Shown here piece after piece: positions 27,149-34,624 of a stretch of DNA of 64,000 nucleotides. The stretch's first letter is position 1. Each line of letters starts with the position of its first letter. The stretch lies in contig NZ_LIPF01000006.1 in the NCBI RefSeq assembly GCF_001905385.1, positions 429,377-493,376 of the forward strand, written 5' to 3'. The notes beneath the pieces are model-generated. The model saw only the letters and a program-made list of their open reading frames with translations. It ran no database searches and was not told the DNA's origin. Origin of the DNA: Streptomyces sp. CB02414 (GTDB lineage: Bacteria; Actinomycetota; Actinomycetes; Streptomycetales; Streptomycetaceae). The position numbers and the translations under genes are program-made.

Positions 27149-28018
27149 GTGATCTCGGCACTCAACCACCTCGTCGACCTCGTCGAGGAACACCTCACCG
27201 AGGAACTCGACGTCCCCGCACTGGCCGGAACGCTCGGGACCACCGAGTACCACCTGCGCCGGATGTTCTCGTCACTGGCGGGCATGCCGCTGTCGGAGTA
27301 CGTGCGCCGGCGCCGCATGACGGTCGCCGCCGCCGACGTCGTACGCGGTGAGGACGACCTGCTGAGCATCGCCGTCCGACACGGATACGGCTCCACGGAG
27401 GCGTTCGGACGTGCGTTCCGGGCGGTCCACGGCGCCGCCCCGCGTGACGTACGCCGCGACGGAGGCCCCCTTCAGACACAGCCGCAGCTCAGGTTCCGCC
27501 TGACCGTCGAAGGGAGCACCCCCATGGACACCCGCTTCGCCGACCGCCCCGCCTTCCGCCTGATCGGCCACGCCACCCGCGTCCCGCTGATCCACGAGGG
27601 CGTCAACCCGCACATCCAGGAGCACATCGCCGCGCTGCCCCAGGAGGAGCACGCCCGCCTGAAATCCCTCAGCGACACCGACCCGGCGGGTCTGCTCGCG
27701 GTCTGCGACGACCTGGCCCCCGACAACTCGGAGGGCAGCGAACTGACCTACCTGCACGGAGTCGCCGTCAGCGGGGCCACCCCGGCCCCCGACGACCTCG
27801 ACGCCATCGAGGTCCCGGCCGGCCGGTGGGCGGTCTTCCGCAGCTCGGGCCCGTACCCGGCAACCCTCCAGACGACCTGGGCCGCCACGGCAACGGAGTG
27901 GTTCCCGTCCAACCCGTGGCGCCTGCGCCCGGGCCCCTCGATCGTCGCCGTCCTCGACCGCGCGGACGACATCTCCACCGCCACCTGCGAACTGTGGCTC
28001 CCGGTGGAACCGGCGTAA
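27149..28018 (+). CDS. AraC-family regulator with GyrI-like effector domain
   Basis: The product has 289 residues. The AraC helix-turn-helix pair is N-terminal (residues ~5-105: VEEHLTEELDVPALAGTLG, then LSIAVRHGYGSTEAFGRAFR). A GyrI-like/BmrR-type effector-binding domain follows (residues ~135-285, starting DTRFADRPAFRLIGHATRVP and ending STATCELWLPVEPA). It resembles the Rob/SoxS-type multidrug-responsive regulators. The GTG at 27149 is preferred over the upstream ATG because AAAGGAGG lies 6-13 bases before it. The target is unknown; no transporter is adjacent. Confidence 0.87.
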   Translation: MISALNHLVDLVEEHLTEELDVPALAGTLGTTEYHLRRMFSSLAGMPLSEYVRRRRMTVAAADVVRGEDDLLSIAVRHGYGSTEAFGRAFRAVHGAAPRDVRRDGGPLQTQPQLRFRLTVEGSTPMDTRFADRPAFRLIGHATRVPLIHEGVNPHIQEHIAALPQEEHARLKSLSDTDPAGLLAVCDDLAPDNSEGSELTYLHGVAVSGATPAPDDLDAIEVPAGRWAVFRSSGPYPATLQTTWAATATEWFPSNPWRLRPGPSIVAVLDRADDISTATCELWLPVEPA

Positions 28019-28033
28019 GTCATCCGGCAGGGG

Positions 28034-28108
28034 GCGGGACGACCGGATTCGAACCGGCGTCCTCGCGGTTCTGGAGACCGCTCGCGTCGACCACTGCGCT
28101 ACGTCCCG
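28034..28108 (-). tRNA. Divergent tRNA-Trp(CCA)-like gene
   Basis: The 75-nt minus-strand cloverleaf has acceptor stem CGGGACG/CGTCCCG, TA at 8-9, T-arm GCCGG-TTCGAAT-CCGGT and anticodon arm GCGGT-CTCCAGA-ACCGC, giving anticodon CCA. Oddities: G rather than A after the anticodon, discriminator C instead of the G used by bacterial TrpRS, only a 3-bp D-stem, one extra nucleotide before the anticodon arm, a 6-nt variable loop, and three further base pairs extending the acceptor stem outward. It may be a non-standard or decaying tRNA-Trp. No CCA is encoded. Confidence 0.7.
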
Positions 28109-28257
28109 CCCTTGGCCGCGATCGTAACGGCCGAGGGCGGGACGGTCGCGCGGGATTCGCAGGCGGCCCGCGCGAAGTAGGACACGACCTGACCTCGATA
28201 CTTCATAGCGTGTGGCTACACCGACGGAGCAGGACCCCCGGAAGGCGGACACACACC

Positions 28258-28800
28258 ATGACCCCCAATGAGCAGACCACCCGCGACACGGCCACCGGTG
28301 AGCGCGCCGACCTGCTGGAAACGCTGGCCAAGCACCGGCACTTCCTGCGCTTCACCACCCGCGACCTCACCGACGAGCAGGCCGGCCTCCGGACCACCGC
28401 CAGCGAGCTGTGCCTGGGCGGCCTGATCAAGCATGTGACGTCGGTCGAGCGGGGCTGGGCCGACTTCATCCTGGAGGGCCCGTCGGCGATGGGCGACTTC
28501 ACAGCGATGACCGAGGCCGACTGGGCCGAGCGGGCCGATGAGTTCCGGATGCTGCCCGGCGAGACGCTCGACGGCGTACTGGCCGCCTACGCCGAGGTGG
28601 CCCGCCGCACCGACGACCTGGTCGCCACCCTCCCCGACCTCGACGCCGCGTGGCCGCTGCCGAAGGCCCCGTGGTTCGAGGCCGACACCCAGTGGTCGGC
28701 CCGCCGCGTGCTGATGCACATCATGACCGAGACCGCCCAGCACGCCGGCCACGCCGACATCATCCGCGAGTCCCTGGACGGCGCGAAGAGCATGGGCTGA
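28258..28800 (+). CDS. DinB/DUF664-family four-helix-bundle protein
   Basis: The 180-residue product has the DinB-like metal-site pattern. The first His is in GGLIKHVTSVERGWADFI and the last pair in LMHIMTETAQHAGHADIIRE. Between them lies the typical LDGVLAAYAEVARRTDDLVAT helix. Actinobacterial members are putative metal-dependent thiol-S-transferases or enzymes using mycothiol-like cofactors; the substrate is unknown. The ATG at 28258 is preceded by GGAAGGCGG. The ~145 bp between the tRNA and this gene hold its promoter only. Confidence 0.85.
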   Translation: MTPNEQTTRDTATGERADLLETLAKHRHFLRFTTRDLTDEQAGLRTTASELCLGGLIKHVTSVERGWADFILEGPSAMGDFTAMTEADWAERADEFRMLPGETLDGVLAAYAEVARRTDDLVATLPDLDAAWPLPKAPWFEADTQWSARRVLMHIMTETAQHAGHADIIRESLDGAKSMG

Positions 28801-28814
28801 CGCGCGGCGGTACG

Positions 28815-28847
28815 CCCCTCACCTACGCGGGATGTGCGGGTGAGGGG
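28815..28847 (+). terminator. Terminator of the DinB-family gene
   Basis: A 9-bp stem (CCCCTCACC at 28815-28823 with 28839-28847) and a 15-nt loop begin 15 nt after the stop. Confidence 0.6.
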
Positions 28848-28877
28848 GCACCCTCGTGATTTCGACGGCACCCGCGA

Positions 28878-28900
28878 TTGTCAGTGGTCGCGGCTAGTGT
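28878..28900 (+). promoter_or_regulatory. PafBC-type (RecA-independent) DNA-damage promoter
   Basis: TTGTCAGTG (28878-28886), eight bases, TAGTGT (28895-28900) is an exact fit to the actinobacterial TTGTCRGTG-N8-TAnnnT promoter. Transcription should start near 28907. The nearest in-frame start is a GTG at 28910, whose 83-codon frame is not convincing as a protein. The first credible gene downstream is the ATPase-fold gene at 29178. The rest of 28848-29177 holds no recognised gene besides the short minus-strand frame listed separately. Confidence 0.6.
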
Positions 28901-29009
28901 CCTGGACGCGTGGTCGGCTTCCGAGGTGTCCAGCTCCGCAGAGCAGCTGCATCCCCGGTTCTGTCTGGGGGCGGCCCGGGAACAGCCCGGGACCCAACCG
29001 ACGGCCGGG

Positions 29010-29153
29010 CTAGGTCGATGGCCAAGAACGAGACCTGCCAGCGCCGACCACGCAACCAACGTGCGACGGGGGCCGGGCACGCCGTCCGGCCTCGCTCGCG
29101 CTCAGGGCGTCGAAGTCGTACTCCAATACGTATGACGCGGCGTCCAACGTCAT
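29010..29153 (-). CDS. Possible small protein or gene remnant
   Basis: The 47-codon frame starts at an ATG on the minus strand with a GAGGTCAACGAG leader. Its first half (MTLDAASYVLEYDFDALSA) looks like genuine protein with balanced composition, while the second half is Arg/Pro/Ser-rich and unremarkable. It may be the preserved start of a disrupted gene. It is divergent from the anti-sigma-type ATPase gene and 24 bp away. Confidence 0.3.
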   Translation of the reverse strand: MTLDAASYVLEYDFDALSASEAGRRARPPSHVGCVVGAGRSRSWPST

Positions 29154-29177
29154 CTCGTTGACCTCGACGGAGCGACC

Positions 29178-29558
29178 TTGCACCCCGTCGCGGAATCCGT
29201 GCCACGGGCCCGGCGCTGGTTTCGGAAGTTCATCACCCCCTACGAGCCGGGGCGCTCCGTCGACGACTGCTTTCTGCTGCTCTCGGAGCTGGTGACCAAC
29301 GCCGTCCTTCACGGCAGGTCGGACGACGAGCCCTGGTTCGTGCGGGTGGAGTGGTTCCGCGATGGGACCGCCCTCCGGGTCGAGGTGCACAACCCGGGGC
29401 TCCCGAACGACGTGAGGCTCAGGTGCCCCGACTCCGAGGACGCGCACGGACGTGGGCTGCTCCTGGTCGACGCCATCGCCGACTCGTGGCACTCCGGGCT
29501 CAGCCGTTTCGGCGGGACGGTGGTCTTCTTCGAGTTGGCCGATGCCTGGCCACTGTGA
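29178..29558 (+). CDS. Anti-sigma/RsbW-type ATP-binding protein (HATPase_c_2)
   Basis: The ~126-residue product has the GHKL fold of anti-sigma kinase-like proteins: SVDDCFLLLSELVTNAVLHG (N-box with Glu and Asn), VEVHNPGLPNDVRL (a degenerate G1 box with Asn for Asp) and AHGRGLLLVDAIADSW (G2). Streptomyces encodes dozens of these, often with sigma-factor antagonists or DUF397/XRE partners. The start is uncertain: the TTG at 29178 or the GTG at 29199, with no clear ribosome-binding site. The open frame extends upstream to a TGA at 29133. Confidence 0.78.
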   Translation: MHPVAESVPRARRWFRKFITPYEPGRSVDDCFLLLSELVTNAVLHGRSDDEPWFVRVEWFRDGTALRVEVHNPGLPNDVRLRCPDSEDAHGRGLLLVDAIADSWHSGLSRFGGTVVFFELADAWPL

Positions 29559-29650
29559 GCACGCGGCCCGGTAGCGATCGGCACGGTTGCCGTACGTCTT
29601 CGCCGAGCCGGCACTCCAGCGCTGTCAGTGCCTCATGTCAGTGTGCCGCC

Positions 29651-30133
29651 ATGACAAAGACCGCGGAGCTCACCCTCTTCGCCGACTACTTCCAGCTCCA
29701 CGTGTCCGATGCGGATTCGGACGGTGACCTGAGCGACGCGTGGACACCCCAGGCCGTTGCCGATCACCTGGCGGTCGCACGGGATGCGCTCGGCATCGGC
29801 ACTGCCGTGAACGTCCACGTGTCCGTCACGGTCGCCCTCCTTCCCCAGGAACCCGACGACGACAGCTCCGAGTTCGACCACGTCGTGGAGGCCAGCCTCG
29901 ATGTGTCGCGGGGGCGGCTGTCGGTTCAGGGATGCACGGACTACGCGCCGGAAGCGGCAGCTTTCGAGGTCCTCCCGGGCTGGAACCGCGTTCGCGTATC
30001 CCGGAGCAACTTGGCACGGGCCATTGAGGCGGATGTCGACTCCGATGAGCACCTCGCGACGACCGAGAAGGTCCGCATCGAAGTGTGGCCGACCCCCGAA
30101 GCGCCCTCAAAGGTCATCAAGCGGTGGACGTGA
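29651..30133 (+). CDS. Hypothetical protein, acidic, immunity-protein-like
   Basis: The 160-residue product is soluble and acidic, with beta-rich segments (TAELTLFADYFQLHVSDADS, then VNVHVSVTVALLPQEP, then GRLSVQGCTDYAPEAAAF). It lacks signals or membrane segments. The fold pattern recalls single-domain immunity or ComJ-like proteins, which is only an impression. It is alone on its strand between the ATPase-fold gene and a minus-strand small gene. The ATG is the first in frame; there is no strong ribosome-binding site. Confidence 0.65.
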   Translation: MTKTAELTLFADYFQLHVSDADSDGDLSDAWTPQAVADHLAVARDALGIGTAVNVHVSVTVALLPQEPDDDSSEFDHVVEASLDVSRGRLSVQGCTDYAPEAAAFEVLPGWNRVRVSRSNLARAIEADVDSDEHLATTEKVRIEVWPTPEAPSKVIKRWT

Positions 30134-30159
30134 GAAGCCGTGGAACCACACGAGTGCTC

Positions 30160-30390
30160 TCAGTTCAGGCGCGTCGTCGGGCGAGCCGGAACACCAGGTA
30201 CCTGAACGGCCAGGAAGACCCAGGGAAAGACCCGACGCCGCTTCCTCGGTGGCGGGCCGGACTGGGCGCGGTAGGGACTTGCGGGCGGCGGACCCTGCGG
30301 CGGTGCCGGCCATCCGCGCGGCGGCGGACCGGGACCTTGTGGGGCGCTCGGCCCCCACTGCGGCCCTTGAGCGCGGTGTCTTCTGCTCAT
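30160..30390 (-). CDS. Small Pro-rich protein with a truncated membrane segment (possibly decayed)
   Basis: The 76-residue product has an N-terminal Pro/Gly/Gln-rich stretch and a basic motif followed by a hydrophobic start (RKRRRVFPWVFLAVQV) that breaks off into PGVPARPTTRLN. Small Streptomyces proteins of this type normally continue as a full membrane helix after VFLAVQ, so the 3' end looks frameshifted or decayed. AGGAGGGCGCGCC precedes the ATG, which supports a real gene origin. No function is known. Confidence 0.5.
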   Translation of the reverse strand: MSRRHRAQGPQWGPSAPQGPGPPPRGWPAPPQGPPPASPYRAQSGPPPRKRRRVFPWVFLAVQVPGVPARPTTRLN

Positions 30391-30513
30391 GGCGCGCCCT
30401 CCTCGTGCTGCTTTCATGGTGCGCTCGGCGCGACGAATGCGCTCGGCAGCGCCCTGGCGGCCCCGGTCCTACACACGCGAACGCCCCCGTCGACGGTCCC
30501 AGCACAGCAACAA

Positions 30514-30548
30514 GGCCCCTACCCGCGAGCAAACAGCAGGTAGGGGCC
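30514..30548 (-). terminator. gpm terminator
   Basis: A 10-bp stem (GGCCCCTACC at 30514-30523 with 30539-30548) and a 15-nt loop lie 26 nt after the gpm stop. Confidence 0.7.
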
Positions 30549-30573
30549 CTGATCAGGCCCAGATCAGTTCGGG

Positions 30574-31335
30574 CTACTTCTTCTTCCCCTGGTTCTTAAC
30601 GGCCTCAATGGCCGCCGCAGCCGCGTCCGGGTCCAGGTACGTCCCGCCCGGGTTCAGCGGCTTGAACTCGGCGTCCAGTTCGTACGTCAGCGGGATGCCC
30701 GTCGGGATGTTCAGGCCCGCGATGTCGGCGTCGGAGATGCCGTCGAGGTGCTTCACGAGGGCGCGGAGCGAGTTGCCGTGGGCGGCGACCAGGACCGTGC
30801 GGCCGGTGAGGAGGTCGGGGACGATGCTGTCGAACCAGTACGGCAGCATGCGGCCGACGACGTCCTTCAGGCACTCCGTCCGCGGGCGCAGCTCCGGCGG
30901 GAGGGTCGCGTAGCGGGCGTCGGAGAACTGGGAGTACTCGGCGTCGCGGTCCAGGGCGGGCGGCGGGGTGTCGTAGGAGCGGCGCCACAGCATGAACTGC
31001 TCCTCGCCGAACTCGGCGAGGGTCTGGGCCTTGTCCTTGCCCTGGAGGGCGCCGTAGTGGCGCTCGTTCAGGCGCCAGTGGCGGTGGACCGGGATCCAGT
31101 GGCGGTCGGCGGCCTCCAGTGCGAGCTGGGCCGTGCGGATCGCGCGCTTCTGGACGGACGTGTGTACCACGTCGGGCAGCAGGCCGGCGTCCTTGAGCAG
31201 CTCGCCGCCGCGCGTCGCCTCCTTCTCGCCCTTGGGGGTGAGGTTGACGTCCACCCAGCCGGTGAACAGGTTCTTCTCGTTCCACTCGCTCTCGCCGTGG
31301 CGGAGGAGGATCAGCTTGTACGGTGCGTCGGCCAT
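30574..31335 (-). CDS. gpmA: 2,3-bisphosphoglycerate-dependent phosphoglycerate mutase
   Basis: The 253-residue product has the catalytic LILLRHGESEWNEKNLFTGW (phospho-His), TSVQKRAIRT, WRLNERHYGALQGKDK (Glu proton donor) and VLVAAHGNSLRALVKHL (second His). It interconverts 2- and 3-phosphoglycerate in glycolysis. The ATG at 31335 is preferred to an upstream start that adds eight residues absent from the family. In mycobacteria gpm1 lies next to mshA-ybjN and senX3-regX3; the same set occurs in this window but spread over 14 kb. Confidence 0.96.
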   Translation of the reverse strand: MADAPYKLILLRHGESEWNEKNLFTGWVDVNLTPKGEKEATRGGELLKDAGLLPDVVHTSVQKRAIRTAQLALEAADRHWIPVHRHWRLNERHYGALQGKDKAQTLAEFGEEQFMLWRRSYDTPPPALDRDAEYSQFSDARYATLPPELRPRTECLKDVVGRMLPYWFDSIVPDLLTGRTVLVAAHGNSLRALVKHLDGISDADIAGLNIPTGIPLTYELDAEFKPLNPGGTYLDPDAAAAAIEAVKNQGKKK

Positions 31336-31523
31336 GCTTCCGAGCCTAATCGAACCCACGCACCGGCCGCGCGGGGCGCCCGAGGCTCGGACGGTTGACG
31401 GGAAGTGTTAATCGAGTGGCTCCCGTACCGGCGCTTTCGTAGGTTGTTCGTACGTCACGTAAGTCGTGCTTCCCGGCTCAGCCGCTTACAGTCTTCGCCG
31501 TTCACAGTCTTCTCGGGGGTCCC

Positions 31524-32810
31524 ATGTCCGTCACCGGTGTCAGGCGTGCCGTGCGGGAGTCCGTTTCCGGGCTCCCCCGCGAGTTCTGGTGGCTGTGGAC
31601 CAGCACCCTGGTCAACCGGCTCGGTGCCTTCGTCGCCACCTTCATGGCGCTGTACCTGACCATCGACCGCGGGTACTCCGCCTCGTACGCCGGACTGGTC
31701 GCCGCGCTGCACGGGCTCGGCGGCGTCGTCTCCTCGCTGGGCGGCGGGGTGATGGCCGACCGGCTCGGGCGGCGGCCCACGCTGCTCGTCGCGCAGGTCT
31801 CCACCGCGCTGTCCGTCGCACTGCTCGGCTTCGTGCGGGACCCGGTCGCCATCGCGGCCGTCGCCTTCCTGGTCGGCATGGCGAGCAACGCCTCCCGGCC
31901 GGCCGTGCAGGCGATGATGGCGGACATCGTGCGGCCCGAGGACCGTATCCGCGCCTTCTCGCTCAACTACTGGGCCATCAACCTCGGCTTCGCGGTCTCC
32001 TCCATGGCGGCCGGGTTCATCGCCGAGGCCAGCTATCTCGCCGGGTTCCTGATCGAGGCCGGGATGACGCTCGTGTGCGCCGTGCTCGTCTTCGTGAAGC
32101 TGCCCGAGTCGCGGCCGGAGGAGGGGGACGACGGCAGTGGGGCCGCCGGTGCCGCGGAGGCTCCCGTGTCGCTCGGGACCGTGCTGCGCGACGGGCGGTA
32201 CATGGGGGTCGTCGGGCTGTCCTTCCTGATCGCCCTGATCTTCCAGCAGGCGTACGTCGGGCTGCCGGTGGCCATGGGTGAGGCGGGGTTCACACCCGCC
32301 GACTTCGGGATGGCCATCGCCGTCAACGGGGTGCTGATCGTCGTGCTCCAGATCCCGGTCACGCGGTTCATCGAGCACCGTGACCCGCGGCTGCTGCTCG
32401 TCGGCTCGGCGCTGCTGGCCGGGTACGGCTTCGGGCTCACCGCCTTCGCCGGGTCGGTCGCGGTGTTCGCGCTGACCGTGTGCGTGTGGACGCTGGCCGA
32501 GATCGTCAACGCGCCGACCCAGACCGGGCTCGTCGTGCGGCTGTCGCCCGTGCGGGGGCGCGGGCGGTACCAGGGGATGTACACCATGTCCTGGGCGGTC
32601 GCCTCCCTCGTCGCCCCGCTGATGTCCGGGTTCGTCATCGACCGCTGGGGCGCCGAGTGGCTGTGGGGCGTGTGCGCCGTCGTCGGGACGGTGGCGGCGG
32701 CCGGGTACTGGGGGCTCATGCGGGGGCTGCCGCAGGAGGACGCCGCGGTCGCGAAGACGGTTCCCGACGCGGCCGCGCCCGCGAAGGCCGCCGAGGTCAC
32801 CGGCGCCTGA
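31524..32810 (+). CDS. MFS transporter (drug/H+ antiporter-like)
   Basis: The 428-residue product has about twelve membrane helices, beginning FWWLWTSTLVNRLGAFVATFMALYL, with the MFS motif A-like loop GGGVMADRLGRRPTLLVAQV between helices 2 and 3, and a central acidic loop around residue 200. It is most like the YdeR/MdtH-type putative multidrug exporters. The substrate is unknown. The ATG is preceded by TCTCGGGGGTCCC. It ends 15 bp before a convergent DUF2000 gene. Confidence 0.88.
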   Translation: MSVTGVRRAVRESVSGLPREFWWLWTSTLVNRLGAFVATFMALYLTIDRGYSASYAGLVAALHGLGGVVSSLGGGVMADRLGRRPTLLVAQVSTALSVALLGFVRDPVAIAAVAFLVGMASNASRPAVQAMMADIVRPEDRIRAFSLNYWAINLGFAVSSMAAGFIAEASYLAGFLIEAGMTLVCAVLVFVKLPESRPEEGDDGSGAAGAAEAPVSLGTVLRDGRYMGVVGLSFLIALIFQQAYVGLPVAMGEAGFTPADFGMAIAVNGVLIVVLQIPVTRFIEHRDPRLLLVGSALLAGYGFGLTAFAGSVAVFALTVCVWTLAEIVNAPTQTGLVVRLSPVRGRGRYQGMYTMSWAVASLVAPLMSGFVIDRWGAEWLWGVCAVVGTVAAAGYWGLMRGLPQEDAAVAKTVPDAAAPAKAAEVTGA

Positions 32811-32825
32811 CCACCGCCGCCCCGC

Positions 32826-33242
32826 TCACGGGTGCATCCGCGCTCCCTTCAGCACCTTGTCCACGGCGTTCCTCGGGCCGTACACCGCGAGGCCCACCAG
32901 GTCGAGTTCCGCGGTCGGTACGGCCCGTACCGCCGCCCGGTTGTCGCCGTCGTTGCCGGTGGTGAAGAGGTCGGACGTGAACAGAGCGCGCGGCAGGGCG
33001 CGCGACAGCACGCGCGCGTGGGCGGTCGTCAGCGTCTCCTTGGTGCCCTCGAAGACCAGCACCGGCTGCCGGAACATCGGCAGGTAGCCGACCGCGTCGG
33101 CGTCCTCGTACGGTTCGCCGATCACCTCGGGACACTGCGATCCCAGGCCGCTGACCAGGAAGGCGGTGACGTTGAGCCGCTGCCAGGTCTCCAGGTCCTC
33201 GCGCAGCAGTACGGCGATCTTGGTGTCGAAGCGCGTGTTCAT
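32826..33242 (-). CDS. DUF2000-family protein
   Basis: The 138-residue product matches the DUF2000 pattern: RFDTKIAVLLREDLETWQRLNVTAFLVSG, then QPVLVFEGTKETLTTAHARVL, then VGLAVYGPRNAVDKVLKGARMH. The ATG at 33242 gives the family length. It is divergent from an AraC-type regulator with only 49 bp between starts, an arrangement often seen for this pair, so the regulator probably controls it. The function is unknown. Confidence 0.82.
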   Translation of the reverse strand: MNTRFDTKIAVLLREDLETWQRLNVTAFLVSGLGSQCPEVIGEPYEDADAVGYLPMFRQPVLVFEGTKETLTTAHARVLSRALPRALFTSDLFTTGNDGDNRAAVRAVPTAELDLVGLAVYGPRNAVDKVLKGARMHP

Positions 33243-33291
33243 ACGGTGAGACTGCCGGGCCGGGTACGGGCGGGTCTTGTACGTTCTTTGC

Positions 33292-34104
33292 ATGGCCGCC
33301 GACCAGCGGACGCGCACCGTCTCCGCCTGGCGCCCCCGCGTCCCGGGCGTCGTCGAGGTCTTCCACGCCCACTACACCGAGTACGCCTACCCGATGCACG
33401 TCCACGACGCCTGGACGCTGCTCATCGTCGACGACGGGGCCGTACGGTACGACCTGGACCGGCACGAGCACGGCACCCCGCACGACACGGTGTCGCTGCT
33501 GCCGCCGCACGTGCCGCACAACGGCTCCCCCGCCACCCCGGACGGCTTCCGCAAGCGCGTGCTGTACCTGGACGCCTCCCGGCTGGGCGAGGAGCTGATC
33601 GGGCCGGCGGTCGACGGCCCCGACCTGCGGGACCCCGTGCTGCGGCGGCGGGTGGGGCAGCTGCACGCGGCGCTGGCACTGCCCGGGGAGGAGCTGGAGG
33701 CGGAGAGCCGGCTGACGTTGATCGGGGAGCGGCTGCACGCCCACCTGCGGCCCCGGGAGCCCCGGGACCGAGCACGGCGCGATCCCGTGCTGGCGCGGCG
33801 GCTGCGGGAGCTGCTCGACGAGCGGGTCGTCCAGGGCGTCACCCTCGACGAGGCCACCGCGCTGGTGCCCGCGCATCCGGCCCACCTCGTACGGGCGTTC
33901 AGCGGCGCCTACGGCATCGCACCGCACCAGTACCTGATGTCCCGGCGCGTGGAGCGGGCGCGGCGGCTGCTGCTCGCGGGGCGTGCTCCGGCGGAGGTGG
34001 CCGGCGCGACCGGCTTCTACGACCAGGCCCATCTGACCCGGCACTTCAAGCGGCTGGTGGGGGTCACGCCGGGGGCCTATCGCACCGGCCGCACCCCGGG
34101 CTGA
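33292..34104 (+). CDS. AraC-family regulator, cupin N-terminal domain
   Basis: The 270-residue product has a cupin-type sensing domain (FHAHYTEYAYPMHVHDAWTL, then DTVSLLPPHVPHNGSPA) and a C-terminal AraC double helix-turn-helix (VQGVTLDEATALVPAHPAHLVRAFSGAYG, then ATGFYDQAHLTRHFKRLVGVTPGAYR). It probably controls the divergent DUF2000 gene; the 49-bp spacer holds both promoters. The ligand is unknown. The ATG at 33292 matches the family start. Confidence 0.88.
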   Translation: MAADQRTRTVSAWRPRVPGVVEVFHAHYTEYAYPMHVHDAWTLLIVDDGAVRYDLDRHEHGTPHDTVSLLPPHVPHNGSPATPDGFRKRVLYLDASRLGEELIGPAVDGPDLRDPVLRRRVGQLHAALALPGEELEAESRLTLIGERLHAHLRPREPRDRARRDPVLARRLRELLDERVVQGVTLDEATALVPAHPAHLVRAFSGAYGIAPHQYLMSRRVERARRLLLAGRAPAEVAGATGFYDQAHLTRHFKRLVGVTPGAYRTGRTPG

Positions 34105-34111
34105 CGGGGCG

Positions 34112-34624
34112 TCAGCTCTCGGAGTCCCCGGTGCGCTCGATCAGGCGCTGGAACGCCTCCAGGTTCCGCGTCGACTCCCCGCGCGCGGTGCGCCACTCGT
34201 ACTCCTTGCGGATGGCGGTGGCGAAGCCCAGCTCCAGCAGGGTGTTGAAGGCGCCGTCGGCGGCCTCCAGGACCTGGCCGAGGAGGCGGTCGATCTCGTC
34301 GGGGGTGACGGCGGCCAGGGGGAGCTTCGCGGTGACGTAGACGTCGCCGAGGCGGTCGACCGCGTAACTCACCCCGTACAGCTTGAGGTTGCGTTCCAGG
34401 AGCCAGCGGTGGACCGCCGGTTCGTTCTCGTCGGGGTGGCGGACGACGAAGGCGTTGAGGGAGAGGGAGTGGCGGCCGACGAGGAGGGAGACCGTCGTGG
34501 AGAGCTTGCGGGTGCCGGGGAGTTTGACGACGTAGTTGCCGGGTTCGGGGCTCTCCCACTCCAGCTCGGCGTCCTTCAGGGCGTCCTCGACGACCTGTGC
34601 TGCCTTCTGCGCTGCCTCAGCCAT
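34112..34624 (-). CDS. YbjN-domain protein (type III secretion chaperone-like fold)
   Basis: The 170-residue product is a YbjN-type protein: LEWESPEPGNYVVKLPGTRKLSTTV, then LSLNAFVVRHPDENEPAVHRWLLERNLKL, then GDVYVTAKLPLAAVTPDEIDRLLG. It overlaps the mshA stop by 8 bp and is conserved next to mshA in actinobacteria (Rv0487 in M. tuberculosis), so it may serve mycothiol or redox functions; its molecular role is unknown. Confidence 0.85.
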   Translation of the reverse strand: MAEAAQKAAQVVEDALKDAELEWESPEPGNYVVKLPGTRKLSTTVSLLVGRHSLSLNAFVVRHPDENEPAVHRWLLERNLKLYGVSYAVDRLGDVYVTAKLPLAAVTPDEIDRLLGQVLEAADGAFNTLLELGFATAIRKEYEWRTARGESTRNLEAFQRLIERTGDSES

